From NCBI GenBank assembly GCA_022829145.1, contig CM040744.1:9025001-9089000 (forward strand): DNA of 64,000 bases, written 5' to 3'. The stretch comes from Albula goreensis. Its lineage: Eukaryota > Chordata > Actinopteri > Albuliformes > Albulidae. Each line of letters starts with the position of its first letter. Within the stretch, counting starts at the first letter, position 1. A model generated the notes under the pieces. That model searched no databases, had not been told where the DNA came from, and worked only from the letters and a program-made list of their open reading frames with translations. The position numbers and the translations under genes are program-made. Positions 49,715 through 63,565 of the stretch are shown here, piece by piece.

Positions 49715-52700
49715 ACATGTTCCCATTGATTTGAGCACAGACGTGGCAGAGACGTAGACTCTCGTTCTCTGCTGAGCGAGTGTCAGTTTGCAGTCTGAGC
49801 GTAGAGGACAGATGGCTCGGAGGACTGATCTCTGTAAAACCCTCTTTGGCCGGCAGCCACATTCTTCTGTGTCTTTGAGAGAGGACATGCCGACTTGCAA
49901 GCACACCAAACTTGTGGGGACTTTGTCCACAGCCATTGCTCGCTTTTGTATTAAACCGTGTTTTTTTCATGTCTTTGTAAAACATGAACATGTGGCATTA
50001 ATGAACATGTCGCACTCAGTCATGGCCGGTCTACTTACTTTTTTCCATCATGTGACTGCAGTGTGGTTTGTCACACATGTTTCAATTATCACACAATTTA
50101 GTGTTCAGACTGCCCTGACAGTTCGCTCCCCTTTCAGACGTAATACCTATAGATATGATTGCCAAACAACATATCTGTCTTAATAATTTTCATTTCTTTG
50201 CACATTTAGTGGCTAGTCTTGTTTTCCTCTGTGCTTGTTCAGGTTTGTGATCAGAGTTTGCAGTAATTAGGGCTAAAGTTTGGTTGAAGCCATGTCTTCA
50301 TGTAACAGAGTTTTAAAGCAAAGTCATGCTGAGAAGTCAGGCCATTTCCATTCCTTCCAAACTGAGTCAGTGAATTACTGCAATTATGGTACATTTTGAC
50401 CTTTCCGTACATTTTTTAGAGTATGATATTTTGCTCTCTGAAGGCAAATGTTGAACATTGGCTTTTCTGAATATCATTTTGGAATCTTGCTGAAAGAACA
50501 TACATCATTTTCACAATTACTTGGAATAGCTCTTTTTTAATGGGCCAAATCTATGTCATACACAGAAAATTATACTTATCATGGTAAGATCATAAGCTCC
50601 TTGAGTAATGTTCTTTTCAAATGCTGTTACTAATAAATTATTTAGTTCAACTTTTGATATCTGAAATGCCATTGTTTGACTCACATTCTTGCAGAATTAG
50701 TTGTCATTGTCCATTATGAAATATTTCCAATGGCTTGAACTATAGAGTGTCTTCATACTGGTGCAGGGCATACAGAAACGGAGATGAATGCAATCAAATG
50801 CATGTGTTTGTGTGTGTTTACAGGTTGATCGGAGGGTCTGACAACAAGCTCATCTACAGACACTATGCCACGCTGTACTTTGTGTTCTGTGTGGACTCTT
50901 CAGAGAGCGAGCTCGGCATTTTAGATTTAATTCAGGTTTGTGACATTTTGCTGGCCGTAAAACTGTTGTATTGTTTATTAAATATCCACATTATTCTTTC
51001 TGCCGTCCTTTCATATCTTTCTAATTCCCACAAGGTACCAATTTTACCTCTTACTCCTACGCTTCCATGAGATGAAAACCTGATTCCAAAACCTGATTCA
51101 TAACGTAGCCTGTAATTTTGTATTCTATATTGTGCTCTGCTTCCCTGTAGCTCATCTGGGTTTTCTCAGTAGCTTTGTTAAATACTGACCTTTCTTGATC
51201 TCACTTGCTACTGCTGCACAGCTCTGCTTCTAGACAAGACATAAATGTGTTCATATTCTGTAAATGTTTTGACAGGTTTTCGTTGAAACATTGGACAAAT
51301 GTTTTGAGAATGTTTGTGAGCTGGACCTAATTTTCCACGTGGACAAGGTAGGGGATTTTGTGTTAAAACTTCAAATTAAAATCAACGAAATATTGTATTT
51401 ATTTCACATTTGGGTGAAAATACTGTTACAGTTGTGTAAAATGTATAATTCCATTTTTGAAACTGTTTAATAGAAAATGTGAAATTGTATAGGAGCATGG
51501 GGAACACTGAAGGAGTCATTTTTTTTTGTGAAAAGGCAGCTTGCGTGTCATGAATCCCTCCTGGTTTACGAGAAGCGAGCTAACATTCTGGTGAAAGCCC
51601 AGTATCAGCAAATTGTTTTTGGGTATAATTTTCATCCACTGTATTTTCCACAGTCATAAGATAGTCAGATTGGTTTGTGTGGTGTATCTCCTATAGGTAA
51701 ATGTCTACTTGTAACAAAAGGTTGCAGAAGGTTACGGACTCTGCTCATGTACTGAATAATTCTCCTGCTGTTTTCCTGCGTGTGATTTCCGTGATTGACA
51801 GGTGCACAATATACTGGCGGAGATGGTAATGGGGGGGATGGTCCTAGAGACGAACATGAACGAGATCATCACGCAAGTAGATGCGCAGAACAAGATGGAG
51901 AAGTCTGAGGTAAGGACGTCGCCGTTGCTAATGGCTCCCCCTGCAGGTCTGTGGTAGCATGACTGTGGATGCGTGCATGCTCCCACGATGCCCCTCCTGC
52001 TCCCCTCCAACCCTCCTCCACCCAGCTCCCCCCCAACCGTCCTCCCGTCTTCCTTCCCTTCCTGCATGGAATGCACCTGCTCGCTGGCCTGCAATGTGGG
52101 TTTGTCACTCTTCCAAAACACCCTCTCCCAGACCCCCTCCCTCCCTCCCCGCCACGCCCCACCGCTGCTGCTACCCACTGCCGCCGCCGCCGCCACTTGA
52201 TTCCACTGCGCACTGGGAGAGACTGGGCGCCCCCCGATTCCCGTCACTGAGTCACAAAAGAAAAACTCTGAGCCTCCTCAGGTATACGCCATCTTTAATA
52301 AGGTGTCCCAACTCTCATACAGTCCTTATGCAGCTCTAGGCACCTACTCTTCGACATTAAAACCTAAATCAGAAACATGTCGCTCCCCCTGGAGAGACCA
52401 GAAGGGAATGTCAGTGGACTGTATTTTCCCAGCACTGTTACCTGCTCTTTCATGACCAGCTCCAGTTGTTTGCCGTTAGAATCTCGGAGTCATATTAGGG
52501 GGGGATATGGGGGTATCAGGTGAGTGGGTGGTGGGGTGATAAACAGAAAATCTGCAAGATTTGATGGTGTTTTAGTCAAAGACTCCCGGACCACAGACAA
52601 ACCTACCATCTGGCCTGAATGATTCAGCTGTGATCCTTAAACAGTAATTCAGTGCAGAGAATGATTATATATATATAGCCTTCCTTCAGCTGACATCGAA

Positions 52701-55700
52701 ATAGAAAGCTCTTCATTTTCTGTCCACATTCCGTATTCATTTGTGGCTTTCAGTGACTAATCAGAGCAATGACACTCATTTGGAAATGTGTTACCATTCT
52801 GACCGCTCTTTCGGGAGGCTGATCGGTATGAGTACAAGGTTGTCCCTCAAAGCCGTGATACGCAGACCATGCCGTGTCTGTATCCCAGTGTAAATCACAT
52901 GATATCTACATAGCAAACTACGGAATAAGCCACCAGAGTAAATATTGTATTTAGATTTGTTTAAAAAAAAAAAAAATATGGGCTGTGATACCATTTCATC
53001 ATGGCTTGGTTTCTGGTGCTCCCGTTGCGAGTGGCTACAAAGCTTTTCAGTGCTTTTATCATGTTTAAATAGTGGTTAGCTGTTATTTTTGAGGCTGTGC
53101 TGAAATGCTTGTGTTGGAGCCAAAATGCATGTCATGCACTTCTTGAGTCCAAAATTATTGCATCAGTAACAACAAGGGTGATATTGCCTATGAACACATT
53201 TCTGAAATCATGTGTTGTGCTCAGCTATTATTATTATTATTATTATTATTTTCTAGTTTCATCACCATCTTTTTTCCTATTATCATAATCATTATTTATA
53301 TTTATCTTACTATTTTTCTCTTGTGCCAGTGGTTAAAACAGTATACCTTGTCTATAAAATCCCTTTTGGAATATCAAATAGTCTATAATTCATGCCAATA
53401 TTCTATGGAAGATTCTCAAACAATTATGAAATATAATTCCTGTGTGTGTCATGCATATGAATTTTCTCTCTTTTTCTGAGGGTGAGATTCCCATTTCAGG
53501 AAAAAATTTGCTAATCAGAATTCAAGACACAAAGGGATTTGGAAAACATTCAGATTCTTTAAGAAGTGAGGACAAAAGCAGGAGGGGTATTTTAACATTG
53601 TCCCAAAAAAAAAAAGTCTGGAAACAATACAGATGTTATTCAGATAATTAATCAGTGGGATATTAGTCCATTTGGCCAAATGCCCAGAGTCCCTCGACTA
53701 TTACTCTTACTTTAATGTATGATGTTTGGATGATGTCCATAAATCTTCACCTTCAAAAAAAGTTTAGCACTAACATTTTAACTTCTTATATGTTACACTT
53801 ATATGTTATGCTATCCCACTAAAATACATGTAGTTACAGATGTTTCAGCATTATAAATGGGTTCATTTGAAAAACTGTAAAAAACTGACTTTAATGTTTA
53901 TAATGATTTATTGCTTAACATAATAATGTTTTTTGTTGGTGGATTGCAGAGCAAAAATACAAAAACATGCTCTCTTTTATAAAGTGTATGTCTTAAGAAT
54001 TGACAAAGTAGGGTAGCAAAGAAACCATGGTACTTATGTTTGGTATGCATGCTTTGGTAGCTGTGAAATCAGTTTAATTACTTTTTCTGTGGAGTGAAAT
54101 GTATAGCATTACACCTGGAGATGGATTTAATCCTCTGTACATACATAAAAAAACTGTAAAATGATCGTAGTAGTTGAACCGTTTTTAAAAAATACTAACA
54201 ATATCCAAGACATTTTGACAATGTTGCAAGTGAAAGGCGGATTTTGTTGAAGCCAGCTATGGTTTATCAGGTGACCACTTAGTGCCTCCCAAAATAGGTC
54301 AGGCACCCGCAACTGCCACCGTGTCATCAGAGAGCTGTGGCCACCCCCTGACTGTCAGGGTCACTCCCCTGCAGTACTGTGCTGTCTGTAGTGCAGCAAT
54401 TAGCCCAAGGCCCATAGTGACTACATTAGACTGCAGTTACTCAGATAAGTACTCCAGGATATTCCAAAATGGGTATAAAAAAGGGGGTAAACTCTTAAAA
54501 ATAAAAAGGTTTTATGACAGCCATGGAAATATTGTTGATGTGCAAAGTCAATGGACCCACACTGTTGTGGCATAGATAGGTATCCTCTGTTAATGCTGAT
54601 GTTTTAAACACAATTTCTTTTATGATAAGTAGCTTCATTATTAATGGTGATGCTTAGAAAGAGATGTGGTTTTCTATAGATGGCATTCAATCGAACCGCT
54701 ACATGGATCACCGTGTTATGTAGTTTTTGGAAAGCTAAGCTTGCTATGTTGCTGTGTCTTTACAGCCAGTGTGATCAAGATGGAAGAGCAGTGGGGAACA
54801 GTCTGCTGCTTAAAGCTATCATACATTTCATCATACATTGTTTCCTTTTAAATATCAATGTGATAATATTATTTTATATAAAAGATGGATTTTTCTCTCG
54901 ACATGTATTTCAGTAGTCGTACTCAATTAGCCATAACTTTGTTTCCTGATTGTAGTGTAGTTTAATGGCACACAGTTTTAAAGGATTTGAATTTTCTCAA
55001 ACTTATATCAGCCTGAAACATATTTTGCCACGTAACTGTTGGTTCACATTTTTTGAATTGGCTAATTGGTTGCAGTTGAGAATTGCACTTTCTGGAAGTG
55101 TTAGATCTGCAGGATGTGCAAGAAACTGTCTCTTACGGATATGCCGTCATCTCTTGGGTAGAAAAGAAGACCTGTTTTTCTGTACATTATTTTCAAATAA
55201 TTTGATAGCTCATATACCTTAGATCTCAATTTTACAGATGGATAGATCCACATGTTCCACAAGGTTGTTTTCTTGCCAGAAAAAAATCGAGTGTTAATGA
55301 GTGTTTGAAATGAATCCTCTTGCATGCAGTCCTGCTAAACCACAGGGGTGCTCAGGATACACCTATAAGTTATTTTAATGACAGCTCATTGGTCAACATG
55401 ACCTCGAATCAGTTCCACAGTTTTTTTCTAGTGCAGTGACCTTTTTAAAATTCAGTCTGCCATATTCAACAGGAAGTAAGACGAATGTGGCTAGAATTTC
55501 ATTGGCAATTTTTGTCTTGCTCTTACCAATCTGTGGTTGAGCTTTCCTAAAATATGTTTGTATGGGGTCTCCAAGGTTTTCTTGACTGGTGAAAAGGTCT
55601 CGCTGTGAGTTCCACCAAGTGTCTGACAGGAATTGGTCACAGAGACCTAATTTTTAAAGCTGACCTCAAAATTCAGCCCTTGTGACCACATTACTATAGC

Positions 55701-58700
55701 GATTAAAAGTTCATCCCAGATACAAATGTTATTGTTAAATAATCGTACGAAATCCATTTCAGGTCTTGAGTTTGGGCACATAAATGTGTTTTTTGTTGAG
55801 CAAAACCAAATCTTTATTTCTGGTTGGAGTGAGAGTAGAGTCACAGCCATATTTTTAGTCATATTGTGCCTAATGCAGAAAACCCGGTTGACATATGTCA
55901 GGACTCATTTTTGGGCCAAGGTGCCAAACTGTAGCTTTGTAGAAGATGACTGCCAGGAGTGCAAGTTTTGACAGCATTGAGGAGAACTGTCTATTGCATT
56001 TTAAAGCCAAGCGCTGTGTTTTTGAGGCGATGACCTTGTTATCACACGGCAGTTGCTGCTCGAGTTATCACTTAGTTATACTCAGTACGATTCGATGTGT
56101 AGTTAAATGACTTCGTCAATGATCCTTGTTGAATCCCACTGGAATTTGTCATACAGTTTGACAACTCTGACTCTATCTTCCTTTTGGATTGCACATATTC
56201 AAACAATGCGTGTAGGATGACCTATAGGAGATATGTCCAATGGGTAATTGTGTCAGATCGTGTCTTGTTATGCTAGTATAGTGATGTTATGGACTACAAG
56301 TTGAGCTGCCAGTACATTCTCAAAGAGGAGAGAATCCCAAAATATTTCTATCACACCATGCTGTTACAGCTGTATTCATTACTTTATGTTTATCTGTATT
56401 TATTGTAGTGGTTGGATTGAATGCCCCTTTTAATATTGGATCGTATGTATTTTCAGTATCCTTTTGCATTTTGACATTTGTATATATAGCACTGGAGCTA
56501 GCTTTATATTGATTTACATTTGTTCAACTGATTTAAATTGATTGAGATTGTGTGATTGAATAATGCTGAAATTAACAGGAAATAATATCAAACATTAAAA
56601 CCCAGGAAAATATTTTGTAAGAATTCAGCCAATTTTCTTTGCTAAAAAATAATGCATGGTCACATATTCTACTAACAATTAATGCTCAAGTGTGTAGGAC
56701 CAATAAGCAGGTTTGAGCATAAGGGTCTTGGACATGAATATAACATGTGTTTAATCCTTGTTCTCTGAATCATTCTTGACAGATGTAAGATAAGTCTTTG
56801 ACAGTTCCCCAAACATCAAATCTGCTCTCTTGTCTTTTCCTTCTTTGACCTACCACAGACCGTAATAGTTTAAAGGTTATAATTCAATGGGAATGTTTCA
56901 ACCAGGTTTTGATCAGAAGAGCACAGTAAGCAGTAAAACCTTGTTTGGTATAAGAATGTTACTTGCACCACCATTAACAAAAGACATGATGTCTGAATGG
57001 CATTATTTCAGCATAAATCTGTTCTGTTAAATTATGAACATGGGACATGTAACGTGCTCCTAAAATGTTTTAAAGATATTTCATCTTGCCAGCCCACTCA
57101 CTCACATGCAGACGTGCACTCATTCAAACTCATTCACAATGCATTAGATTTTCATTTCACCATTAAAGTTTTCACATAAGCACATATTTTAAAAAAATCA
57201 CTCTTACATTGTGCCTTTGACATTTGGTTTGAATTGTATTTGTTTGGAAACAGTTAAATATTACTGTGTTATTATGGTGGTGAGAACTTGGGTAAGGTCT
57301 CAGTCTTAAGCTGTTGATTGGTAGTTCAATCAATACAAGCATTGTTGTTTTAAAATGTGCGGTCTATGGTAGGTCACACCATTCTGTTTCTATGATGTGA
57401 ACTGTAATTAATTTTGCTATGCTTTAACAACCATTCCCCATTTCTCTTTCCTGACCTTTTCTAGTTCTTTCCATTCTTTTCTCTTTGCAGACGTTTATCT
57501 TTCAGTCTCCCAGACAGGACAGGTAGACACAGGTACTGCTGAATTTCACACAAAGTAACCTGCAGTAGCTTTCGGAAAGGTTGGCATCTTCAAAGCAAAT
57601 CTTTGTCACGTGCAGATTAACACTTCACAGCGGACCCAAAAATGCTACCCTGGTAGATGCTATTCATCTGTGCTTTTGTTTTAGTGTCTAACCGCTGGTG
57701 TTTGAGATTCTGTTCTTTGCCAAGCCAAAGGTAAGAATTCTGCCAGGTAGTCTGTACTTAGAGCAGTTTTTTAAATGCTAATCACAGAAATTCTAACATC
57801 ATAATTTCTGTCATCACAATTTCTGTTTGCCTCAATACCTATAATCTAACAGTCATTTTAATATGGCTCCACTGAACTGCCTTGAAATAATTTGCTATTT
57901 TAATTTTTCCGTGCTCATGAATTGGTTTGAAAAACTGCTCTAAAGGACTGTCTTTAAAAGGCACTTTGGGACGTTCTGAGAAAATAAAATCCAGGGAAAG
58001 TATTTACTTGGACCTTAGAAGCATTTCTAATGAAGCCTTACGTGGGTCAAAAATACTTTCCTTGGGGTTCATTTTCAAAGGGTCATTGGAGTATTTTTCC
58101 TCATAATGTGAAGCTAATATCAAGTTACATTCAAAAATAAATTGTTAGATGATCGCTTCAAGGCCATCAACCGATACTTTTCTGGAGAACATCCCTAGGT
58201 GCCCTTTAAATCGCCTCATGAATCAGGAGGTTTGTTTTATTCGCTGGCTAGTGACTGAGGGAGAGATTAAGCCAAAACAAAGGCTTTCAAAGGAACTCTA
58301 CCTTTGATGTATGACGACCTGAATGCTCACAATAGTCAAAGCTTTTCATGAAGTGCAAAACCATTTGCAGTAATTGCTGTGCTAATGAGCCCTCATTGAT
58401 TTGATTCAGAAATAATTGCCTCAGATGTAATACGTTGTGCAACGCCATACGACATCCTGCTCACCCAGCACTGAATTTACTGCTGATGAGTCTGTTTGTT
58501 CTAACAGCGAAAGGCTGTTTGCAGTATCTGCTGAATAACTAATGAACTTAAAGCATCAGTCCTTGTTTTTGAAAGTCATACACAAAATCATAAAATTTTC
58601 TGTGCTGATTGAGGTGTTTTCAAGAAGTCATGAAGCCTTGCATTATTTAATCTCGCACAGCCATGGCTTGATTGAATTGACACCTTTATAATGAAAAAAT

Positions 58701-61700
58701 TGCATGCTACTGCCTGCAGAATAAGAATCATAATCGTCTATGGATAGTTCAGAGGTGTTGGATTGAATAGGACTGAAACAACGTGTTATTAGTCATAGAC
58801 TAGTCGTTAGTCGATGAATATTAATTTCAAAAGTGGGAGCCAAGATAATCACCTGACCAGGGGAAGGGTTGGTTCTGAGGAATTGCTTCATGAAAAACAA
58901 CTTTTTTCTCAATAGCATGTCTCTCACAGTCTCCAATCTCTTAGTTGGTGTCAGTAGTATTCTTGTTAGTTGTAGTATTGTTTGTATCTGATTAGACGTT
59001 TTAGTTTTTTCCCATAATTGTGCAACAGTTATACTGACAGTTATTATAAGGATTTAGATTATAATATATAATTGCTGTGCTATAAAACCAAATACACAAG
59101 AGGAGTATGTCTGGCGACTTCATCTGTAATATTGTGATAGCAAAGATGATAGCTTCAATTGATATCTTCATGGTAATGCTGAAAGAATTGGGCATTTATC
59201 GCTGATTGTATTATTAGAATAAATGAATGAGAATTTGTAAGCATGAATACATGCTATGAACCATGTACCAGGAAAGACGTTTACAAATGTAGACCTAGTC
59301 ATCCTTCTTGAGTCTTTAAGTACACAAAGAGCTCCAGAACATAGAGATATAGCTTCAGATGAACATGGGACATGTAGGTAAATCCCGCAGTAAGAGTATC
59401 TCTTGAAACTGAATTGCTGAAGCTTCGTACCAATAGCATGGTACCTGCTAGTGAAATGTTTGTGCAAGATGAATGGCACACATTAACCAGTGCCATTGCC
59501 AAAATACTGTCCGCTACATTGATATCTGAATTTTGCTGACTTTATATGTCTGCCTCCCTTATTTGGAGCTAATTACAGGGCCACTGTGCCGAGGTAAATT
59601 TCATTCACTGTCAATGGAGCGACAAGAAAAACAAGAGCCGTGGTTCAGAACATCCAGTAATGCAGTGAATGAGAATGCCAAAATGTAAGTACAGTTGAGT
59701 CCACCTTTCTGCACAGGCCTGGGACCGTCAAAGCATTGTGTACTTTCAGGACAGGACCGATCTAATTTTAGTTTCAGATTGCTACACTCTAATGCTGATA
59801 GCAGTGTAGATAAATGGTTAAGTTGCTGGGCTTATAATCAAAAGGGTGCAGGTTCAATTCCCCAGAAAAGCATTACTGTTGGTGCCTCTAACAAGGTATT
59901 TAACCTGAATTACTTCAATTGATACTTAGCTATATAAATGGAAAATGTCTGGAGTTGTAAACTGTCTCTGTTGCTCTAGGTCTACTGAATGCCTAAATGT
60001 AGTTGCGACTCCTTTTGCATTGGCTTGGCAGACAGTGACACAGACTTGACTTTACCCTTCAATGCCTATTTACACATACAGTCATGCTACATACTGCTAC
60101 AAACGCATTGTTTCTTACATGCCTACATCACAGACTAGCGACGTAATTGGAAGTAACTTCATTTCAACTACATCGAACACTTGGTTATGACAAGTGCTAA
60201 TGAAAATTCAGTAACAGGAATGTTGTTATAGGGTTGGATTGGATTCTTGTGAACATGAGTATAATTATTCAGGATCAAAACATGCGCCCGATCTTCTTAT
60301 GAATATTCATAATGAGCACTTCTATATTCTCTCAATCTGAGCCCTTTAGCTGGATAAGGAAAAACTGCAGATCCCAGAGTCCACCAGAGTGATGAATGAT
60401 GTCAGCCATGACTCAGGAAGTTTCAGTGTACTGCTATGATGACCATTTCACAGCTGGCTGGCAGCACACCATGGATGTGGAATTTCACCCCTATTCCATG
60501 TCAGTACAGTGTGTTCTTCATCTGACAAACCTGGCCTGCCAACTGGAATCTTAAAAATGAGATATTGTGTGCATCAGGAAAATAGTTTAAAGTTAATATT
60601 GACTATGCCCAAATCTTTTAGCATCAAGCTGATACATAACCGAGAGGCAGTACGTATTGTTTTCATTAAAGCATGTTTTTCAAATGATCTGAATCTCTTT
60701 AGTAACTGTCAGTATACTTCATGGAGCTTATAGCTTTGGGAGGTGTTTCTCTACATGATTAATATTCATTTTTGGGTCTGACTGTTGAAGATGCCCTTAG
60801 GGAACCCTTAGAGTTGTGGTTCAAAAACCTTTTAATGAACATCCAGAGAGCAAAATGAACTAACAAAGTACCCAAAACTTCTAATCCATCATCTGAGCTG
60901 AAGTGTTAATTAACATGGAGTGGGACAGCAGGCATCCGTTCCTGTCATACAGAAGTTACCAACAAAAGACTCAACTCCGAGCTATAATTTCATTGTATAT
61001 ATTTGTTAGACTTTTGTACCAATGTTTATGATGTATTGATTTGTTTCTGTTTTCAATGATTGTTTGGGACCCATCTGGAACATGCCTTTGTCCCATCTTA
61101 CACTTTGTCTGTTATAGAGAGGGTCTCTTTCAAAGTTCTTCTGTAACAGCATGACCTCGGAGTACACTTTGTCCTCAGTGGTGGTGCCAGTTATCCTGGA
61201 GCTCCAGGAAACAAATCCACCCACAGCTCAGACTATAACACAGAGCATGTCCACTCCAAAGCAGTGTTTAAACCAGGACTGTGTTTCACCTGGAGGAAAA
61301 TTAAAAATACAAGATGTGGAACTTACCTGTATCACAAAATTGTATCCAAAATTAGACTTGAATTCATAGGCCTACCTGAAACGAGTCATTCCAAAATCAT
61401 ACATTTCAATTGTAATTAGAGGTATTCTGTTGGTTTGGGTGGCCATTTTGGCAACACTAAATCCAGTTCTTACACATATGTCAGTAATCCTGGTCAGACA
61501 AGGAGTCCACAACAGTATTGGACCCCACTTACAACTCAGTATGATTTGATTTGTGTACAGAAGATTCAATGACATTTTTATTGAATGTGTGATAGTCATT
61601 TATTTTGTCCAAACTGTTGCAAGCTCAGCTGTTTCCACTCAAGGACTGCAAGCATGCATCTGTCTTGAAATACCTAAGCAAGGTCAAAATGTCACAACAC

Positions 61701-62355
61701 TCACATACCAAATTCCGGTTTATTAATTATATACATGTTTCTGTTAGCTGGCATATCTCCACTTCCCCTTCATGTCAAAATCCATTTTTTCTGCTTTCCC
61801 CTATTCTCTTTCCTGCATTTTATCCTTTTTTGCAGTCTACAAGAGTTTGGTGGGTTCACTTTTGAAGTAATGCTGCCTCTGCTCTTTTCAAAGTAAAAAT
61901 TTTACAGTATGTTTAGTTTCTTAAGATACATTTTTATTCTGTTGCCTACATTGATTTGTAATTGGCTTGTAATTGGTTTGAATCGAAAACATTTTAGCGG
62001 ATGACAGAAGATTGCATGCGTGTATGTTTATGAAGTGTGTATTTGGATGTGATTGTGTATATGTATGTGTGAGTTGTCAATGCATTGCATATTGTCTTTC
62101 GGTGCCTGTATCTGTACAGTATGTTGTGTGAGTTCAGTGTCCCTGTCATGTTCTGTCGTCTGGTCGTATAGTGGATGATGGTGGCGCCAGCCCTAATTCT
62201 GTGTCTTGTGCCCCCTCCGTGTGCAGGCTGGCATCGCCGGGGCACCTGCCCGAGCCGTGTCGGCTGTAAAGAACATGAACCTCCCAGAGATCCCCCGAAA
62301 CATCAATATTGGAGACATCAGCATAAAAGTGCCAAATCTACCCTCTTTCAAATAG
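43330..62355 (+). CDS. ap3s1: AP-3 complex subunit sigma-1 (six coding exons)
   Basis: Joining 43330-43398, 47658-47749, 50824-50935, 51276-51347, 51802-51909 and 62227-62355 gives 193 residues, the exact length of human AP3S1. Nearly every residue is conserved. The protein is the small (sigma-3A) chain of the heterotetrameric AP-3 adaptor, which sorts cargo from endosomes and the trans-Golgi to lysosomes and lysosome-related organelles. In AP complexes the sigma chain packs on the large subunit and helps bind acidic dileucine signals. The longin-like clathrin-adaptor small-chain fold covers about residues 1-150 (MIKAILIFNNHGKPRLSKFY to the exon 5 end). The C-terminal tail ends in DISIKVPNLPSFK, typical of sigma-3 chains. 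All introns are GT-AG with consistent phases. Intron 5 is 10.3 kb. The close paralogue ap3s2 is the main alternative, but the synteny with cdo1 and tmed7 favours ap3s1. Confidence 0.96.
43399..47657 (+). other. ap3s1: ap3s1 intron 1
   Basis: 4.3 kb. The first 500 bases are rich in GCTAGC/TTAGCTA motifs. Open frames at 43869-44341 show no recognised family. No transposon protein seen. Confidence 0.6.
47658..47749 (+). CDS. ap3s1: ap3s1 exon 2
   Basis: Encodes SEDTEQQIIRETFHLVSKRD and the following ENVCNFLEGG. Acceptor CTGACAG|AGTGAA, donor GGAAT|GTAAGA; the split Met codon AT|G is completed in exon 3. Confidence 0.95.
48517..48602. repeat. Interrupted (GT)n microsatellite
   Basis: About 43 dinucleotide units with several GC interruptions (GTGCGCGCGTGCGTGTGCG in the middle), preceded by a short GA run. 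Confidence 0.92.
49673..49711. repeat. (TG)n microsatellite
   Basis: About 19 perfect units. Confidence 0.92.
50824..50935 (+). CDS. ap3s1: ap3s1 exon 3
   Basis: 37 codons after one carried base, from LIGGSDNKLIYRHYATLYF to LGILDLIQ. Acceptor TTTACAG|GTTGATC, donor TTCAG|GTTTGT. Essentially identical to the human protein. Confidence 0.96.
51276..51347 (+). CDS. ap3s1: ap3s1 exon 4
   Basis: 24 codons, VFVETLDKCFENVCELDLIF then HVDK. Acceptor TTTGACAG|GTTTTC, donor GACAAG|GTAGGG, phase 0. Too short to appear as an open frame of note; found by homology. Confidence 0.95.
51802..51909 (+). CDS. ap3s1: ap3s1 exon 5
   Basis: 36 codons, VHNILAEMVMGGMVLETNMN to NKMEKSE. Acceptor ATTGACAG|GTGCAC, donor TCTGAG|GTAAGG, phase 0. 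Confidence 0.95.
53226..53251. repeat. (TTA)n microsatellite
   Basis: About nine trinucleotide units. Confidence 0.88.
59796..60003 (+). mobile_element. tRNA-derived SINE in ap3s1 intron 5
   Basis: A tRNA-like head has A-box-like GTAGATAAATGGTTAAG (59805-59821) and B-box GGTTCAATTCC (59851-59861), spaced as in tRNA genes. An unrelated body follows, ending near CTACTGAATGCCTAAATG. It does not fold as an intact tRNA, so it is a SINE rather than a tRNA gene. The head is better preserved than those in the 12-18 kb array, suggesting a younger insertion. Confidence 0.72.
62227..62355 (+). CDS. ap3s1: ap3s1 exon 6 with stop
   Basis: 42 codons plus TAG, AGIAGAPARAVSAVKNMNLP to VPNLPSFK. Acceptor CCGTGTGCAG|GCTGGC. 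Confidence 0.96.
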   Translation, partial: AGIAGAPARAVSAVKNMNLPEIPRNINIGDISIKVPNLPSFK

Positions 62356-63565
62356 TGGGACGGGTCTCCTGGCAGAAGCTGGCAAATGTTTACGATGAAA
62401 TTTGTTTACCAAAATCAAAGACGAAATAACTTTTATCAAAAAAAAAATGAAGGTACTGTGTGATTCTCTTTTGTGTTCCCTTTTATGTACCCGTGTTTAA
62501 AATGAATGTCATTTATGTGGCTTTTTTTCTTTTTAAGAAGAAGAAAAATTCTTACAGTATTTATTTATTACATTCCTTCGCCTCTCTGAAGGTGTGCCCT
62601 TATGTCTTGGCTGCTACAGTGTTTTAAGGAGAAAAGAGTACTCTACAGTACTTTGTGAAAAATACTAAAATATTCTTGTATTCTGTTATCTTAATACCTT
62701 ATGTAGAATTGTTGTTTTGTCTTCTATGTATTCAAAATCTTTTAAACATTTAAATTATATATTTTCAGGGGCTTAAGTAGTGATTTTCGTTAGATATCCA
62801 GTATAAATACATTCCAGTATAAACACTCCCTCATTACACATGATACTTTCCCTGTTGGCAATTCACGTTCTAAAGCCTTAATGATGTATGTTGGAGATTC
62901 AGGTTTATAAACAGACTTTTTGCTTGGCCAGAGTAGCATTTTCAGTGTAGCCTGCCACGTGTCTTTCAAAGGCATTTCCACATAAAAGCAAAACGGGTTC
63001 CACAATAGTAGGCTTCCCCTCTCTACTCCAGTAGGACTTACACTTGGTGACTGGCCTTGCCTGTCACACTGTTTCTCTCATTAACAATGTGACAATCACA
63101 GGGGGAAATAACTAACTGCCTTGTAGCTATATGATGTAAAGTAGTTTTTTTTTTTTTGCAGTTGTCATGTGGAAACACTATTTGCCAGCATCCCCTCTAA
63201 CTCCCAGCCTTACTTTTTCTAAGCATTCGTGATCCTCCTTTGTTATCATGGTAATGCGTTAGTGAGATCATGAATGTGAGGTGATAATTCATTCTGTATC
63301 TGTGTCTGACCATGCAAATATTTCATTTCATTATTTTATAATCTATGTAATTATGGCTTTAGCAAGCAATTAGCCGAAAATGGGAAATGGAATGTCAGAT
63401 AAAATGGTGGGAATTATTGGCATGCGGTGATATTGGATGTCTAATGAAAATGGTCACGGTAGTACTTGAAGCCGATTATATGCTGTTTCTTTTAATCATT
63501 GCATGTGAGGGATTGTGTTTTTTTTTCTTTTGCATCACAATAAAGTATTGAATCATGTTAATGGT
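62356..63565 (+). other. ap3s1: ap3s1 3' UTR
   Basis: About 1.2 kb from the stop to just past the polyadenylation signal. AT-rich, no reading frame. The end point is inferred from the signal. Confidence 0.6.
63539..63544 (+). terminator. ap3s1: ap3s1 polyadenylation signal
   Basis: AATAAA about 1.2 kb after the stop, followed about 30 bases later by GT-rich sequence (GTGTCAATGAATTGTG), the expected downstream element. Confidence 0.6.

Larger units (their letters stand above)
47750..50823 (+). other. ap3s1: ap3s1 intron 2
   Basis: 3.1 kb with two GT microsatellites (listed separately). No nested gene recognised. Confidence 0.6.
51910..62226 (+). other. ap3s1: ap3s1 intron 5
   Basis: 10.3 kb, the longest intron. 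Just past the donor lies a C-rich and CCGCCG-rich patch (51950-52240) that opens several spurious frames. A TTA repeat (53226) and a SINE (59796) are listed separately. The rest is AT-rich with no recognised gene. Confidence 0.6.

Noticed and set aside
51732..52339. Overlapping open frames on both strands just after ap3s1 exon 5
   Set aside because: They come from C-rich and CCG-rich intron sequence with few stop codons. No family resemblance, and the minus-strand frame runs antisense through exon 5.
59805..59861. tRNA gene
   Set aside because: A and B boxes are present, but the sequence does not form a full cloverleaf and continues into a SINE body.
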